Origin: an uncultured Faecalibacterium sp.
Lineage (GTDB): Bacteria > Bacillota > Clostridia > Oscillospirales > Ruminococcaceae
NCBI GenBank assembly: GCA_934561115.1
Contig: CAKTFS010000047.1
Coordinates: 1-7,948 of the forward strand
Direction: 5' to 3'
Length of the DNA: 7,948 nt
Part shown: in pieces, positions 6,829 through 7,948 of the stretch
How the letters are laid out: each line of letters starts with the position of its first letter
How positions within the stretch are numbered: position 1 is the first letter of the stretch
Made by a program: the position numbers and the translations under genes
The notes under the pieces: model-generated
Database searches by the model: none
The model's input: the letters and a program-made list of their open reading frames with translations, nothing else
Told to the model about the DNA's origin: nothing

Positions 6829-7422
6829 TTAGTTCTGGTTCGGCTGGGGGCGGAAGGTGATCTCGCCGGTGGTGCTGTCCATGGCGTCCACGATGGCAAG
6901 GCTCTCCAGCTGGATGCCCTTGCTGCGGATCAGCTCGCCACCCTGCTGGAAGCCCTTTTCCACGGCGATGCCAATGCCCTCCACGGTGGCACCGGCTTCC
7001 TCGGCCAGTTCCAGCAGACCCATCAGGGCGCAGCCGTTGGCCAGAAAATCGTCGATGATCAGCACATGATCCTCCGGGGTGAGGAACTTTTTGGAGACGA
7101 TGACGTTGTAGATCTTTTTGTGGGTGAAGGACTGGATCTGGGTCTTGTAGTTGTCGTAGTCCAGATTGATGCTCATGGATTTTTTGGCAAACACCACCGG
7201 CACGTTCAGCTCACTGGCCACCACAGCCGCAATGCCGATGCCGCTGGCTTCGATGGTGAGCACCTTGTTGATGGGCTTGCCGGCAAACAGGCGCTTCCAC
7301 TCCCGTGCCATCTCGCGGAACAGCGGGATGTCCATCTGGTGGTTGATAAAGCTGTCCACCTTGAGCACGTTGCCCTCGCGCACAATGCCGTCCTTGCGGA
7401 TACGATCTTCCAGCATCTTCAT
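6829..7422 (-). CDS. xpt: Xanthine phosphoribosyltransferase
   Basis: This cytoplasmic purine-salvage enzyme converts xanthine and PRPP into XMP. The 197-aa product matches the usual family length and begins with the family-typical [24 protein letters not shown] (20-31) and [11 protein letters not shown] (55-65) are hallmark segments, and [11 protein letters not shown] (120-130) is the PRPP-binding loop. The reading frame is open upstream to 7614, but the start is placed at 7422. GGAGGA lies 8 bases before that ATG, homology begins there, and the promoter at 7547-7575 lies inside the would-be extension. The gene is monocistronic in this window: it ends at a strong terminator and has no pbuX-type permease beside it, unlike the Bacillus xpt-pbuX operon. 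Regulation may act through its leader, described separately. Confidence 0.95.
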   Translation of the reverse strand: MKMLEDRIRKDGIVREGNVLKVDSFINHQMDIPLFREMAREWKRLFAGKPINKVLTIEASGIGIAAVVASELNVPVVFAKKSMSINLDYDNYKTQIQSFTHKKIYNVIVSKKFLTPEDHVLIIDDFLANGCALMGLLELAEEAGATVEGIGIAVEKGFQQGGELIRSKGIQLESLAIVDAMDSTTGEITFRPQPNQN

Positions 7423-7468
7423 AAAATATATCCTCCAACCCTTGCAGGCGCATTTTCTGCCTCCGGCT

Positions 7469-7512
7469 CGCCCGCCGCGAAAAGCGCCCGCCTGTTTTCC
7501 ATTCCCGGGCGC
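7469..7512 (-). promoter_or_regulatory. Attenuator-like hairpin in the xpt leader with two alternative 3' arms
   Basis: In the minus-strand transcript GCGCCCG (7506-7512) can pair perfectly with CGGGCGC (7484-7490), and that hairpin is followed by TTTT. The core CGCCCG can instead pair with a second CGGGCG at 7469-7474, which lies in the direct repeat GGCGGGCG. Mutually exclusive partners followed by a short U-run suggest attenuation, but the U-run is only four long and GC-rich sequence can produce such pairings by chance. No guanine-riboswitch core is present. Confidence 0.35.
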
Positions 7513-7546
7513 GCGCCACACGCACCCATCATATAATGTTTCACCT

Positions 7547-7575
7547 AGTATACCGGATGCATCCCGCTTTGACAA
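7547..7575 (-). promoter_or_regulatory. SigA-type promoter of xpt
   Basis: The minus-strand -35 is TTGTCA (7570-7575, five of six), the spacer is exactly 17 bases, and the -10 is TATACT (7547-7552, five of six). Initiation is expected near 7540, giving a leader of about 118 bases before the ATG at 7422. Confidence 0.85.
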
Positions 7576-7701
7576 GGGGTTTTCTTGCCAAAATTCGTAA
7601 AAATACGGCACCAAACCTCTTCGTTTTTTCTAAAAGTACGACCTTGTCCAAAAATACCGAAACTTCGCGAGGTTGTCGGGTCATTTTTGGCTTATCCCCC
7701 C

Positions 7702-7729
7702 TTGTTCTTTCGCGGTTTTCGAGTATACT
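7702..7729 (+). promoter_or_regulatory. Predicted promoter of the patatin-like gene
   Basis: The plus-strand -10 is TATACT (7724-7729, five of six), with a weak -35 TTGTTC (7702-7707) at a 16-base spacer. Initiation near 7736 gives a leader of about 50 bases. The weak -35 suggests low basal activity or an activator. A small TCCGG/CCGGA hairpin (7753-7771) precedes the ribosome site. Confidence 0.5.
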
Positions 7730-7787
7730 ATTCTTGTAGGAGAAGGGTAATATCCGGGATTTTTGACCGGACGAGGAGGAAAATGGT

Positions 7788-7948
7788 ATGAAAACTGGAC
7801 TTGTGCTGGAAGGCGGCGCTATGCGCGGAATGTTCACCGCTGGCGTACTGGATGTGCTGATGGAGCATAACATCCAGCTGGACGGTGCCATTGGTGTGTC
7901 GGCGGGGGCAGTGTTCGGCTGCAACTACAAGTCGCACCAGATCGGGCG
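7788..7948 (+). CDS. Patatin-like phospholipase (acyl hydrolase), N-terminal part only (gene runs off the right edge)
   Basis: The 53 visible codons contain the start of a patatin fold. LVLEGGAMRGMF (5-16) holds the Gly-rich oxyanion-hole loop, and GVSAG (36-40) is the GxSxG elbow with nucleophile Ser38. The catalytic Asp of the Ser-Asp dyad would lie beyond the window. The family hydrolyses acyl esters of lipids; the substrate here is unknown. Bacterial members of this short type are usually cytoplasmic, and no signal peptide is seen. ATG 7788 is chosen because AGGAGGA (7774-7780) lies 7 bases upstream. The earlier ATG at 7783 is followed by a stop after one codon. It is divergent from xpt, with no obvious functional link. 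Confidence 0.9.
   Translation, partial: MKTGLVLEGGAMRGMFTAGVLDVLMEHNIQLDGAIGVSAGAVFGCNYKSHQIG

Larger units (their letters stand above)
7423..7787. other. Divergent regulatory region between xpt and the patatin-like gene
   Basis: These 365 bases have two parts. Bases 7423-7540 form the GC-rich xpt leader. Bases 7541-7787 are AT-rich and carry two divergent promoters with a 126-base stretch between them. That stretch contains repeated TTCG/CGAA cores with A/T flanks at 7594-7597, 7620-7623, 7658-7661 and 7664-7667. No gene with a ribosome site was found, apart from a 37-codon leader frame judged doubtful. Confidence 0.6.

Noticed and set aside
7423..7540. Guanine/purine riboswitch upstream of xpt
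   Set aside because: ACATTATATGATGG at first recalled the aptamer's TATA core, but the joining segments (TATGG, AAGT-TCTACC, GACTATG) are absent.
7423..7614. N-terminal extension of xpt by 64 residues to the first in-frame start at 7614
   Set aside because: The promoter lies inside it, a strong ribosome site precedes the ATG at 7422, and the family's N-terminus begins there.

Overview
This is a GC-rich bacterial chromosome segment whose gene content points to a Gram-positive Clostridia-type organism. Strong AGGAGG-type ribosome binding sites, occasional TTG starts, SigA-like promoters and a Firmicutes-style xanthine phosphoribosyltransferase all fit. The high GC, Ala-rich proteins and clutter of GC-rich intergenic hairpins suggest a gut Oscillospiraceae member (Faecalibacterium, Gemmiger or Subdoligranulum type). 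That placement is an inference from style and was not checked by a database search.

Left half, minus strand (1-4156): a rearranged piece of the division and cell-wall (dcw) cluster. In transcription order it runs ftsW (SEDS glycosyltransferase), murA (first committed step of peptidoglycan synthesis), ftsZ (tubulin-like division GTPase) and the start of an unidentified coiled-coil protein cut by the window edge. Gaps are 179, 86 and 79 bases. An AT-rich island directly before ftsZ holds a good promoter (TTGCAA, 17-base spacer, extended -10 TGATACGAT) whose -10 lies inside a perfect 8+8 dyad. ftsZ therefore probably has its own controlled promoter as well as read-through from upstream.

Middle, plus strand (4259-6142): a class B penicillin-binding protein (FtsI/PBP2 type, no PASTA domains), divergent from ftsW. 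FtsW and a class B PBP form the septal glycosyltransferase/transpeptidase pair; here the two partner genes share an 88-base (102 from start codon to start codon) divergent promoter region.

6143-6828: about 690 bases with no credible gene, packed with hairpins. These are a 16-bp perfect stem with a UGCG loop, a roughly 110-base foldback unit, an exact inverted copy of a 14-base core of that unit, a large terminator-like foldback, a 17-bp stem, and finally the terminator of the next gene. It looks like an accumulation of palindromic intergenic repeats between two convergent genes.

Right (6829-7948): xpt (xanthine phosphoribosyltransferase, purine salvage) on the minus strand with an excellent SigA promoter and a 118-base leader. 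The leader lacks the guanine riboswitch known for Bacillus xpt but holds a terminator-like hairpin with two alternative 3' partners. Divergent from it, on the plus strand, is the beginning of a patatin-like phospholipase cut by the window edge. The shared intergenic region is AT-rich and contains repeated CGAA/TTCG motifs, some of them PurBox-like.

No rRNA, tRNA, CRISPR array or insertion sequence was seen. I found no clear new multi-gene system; the points of interest are regulatory and structural.
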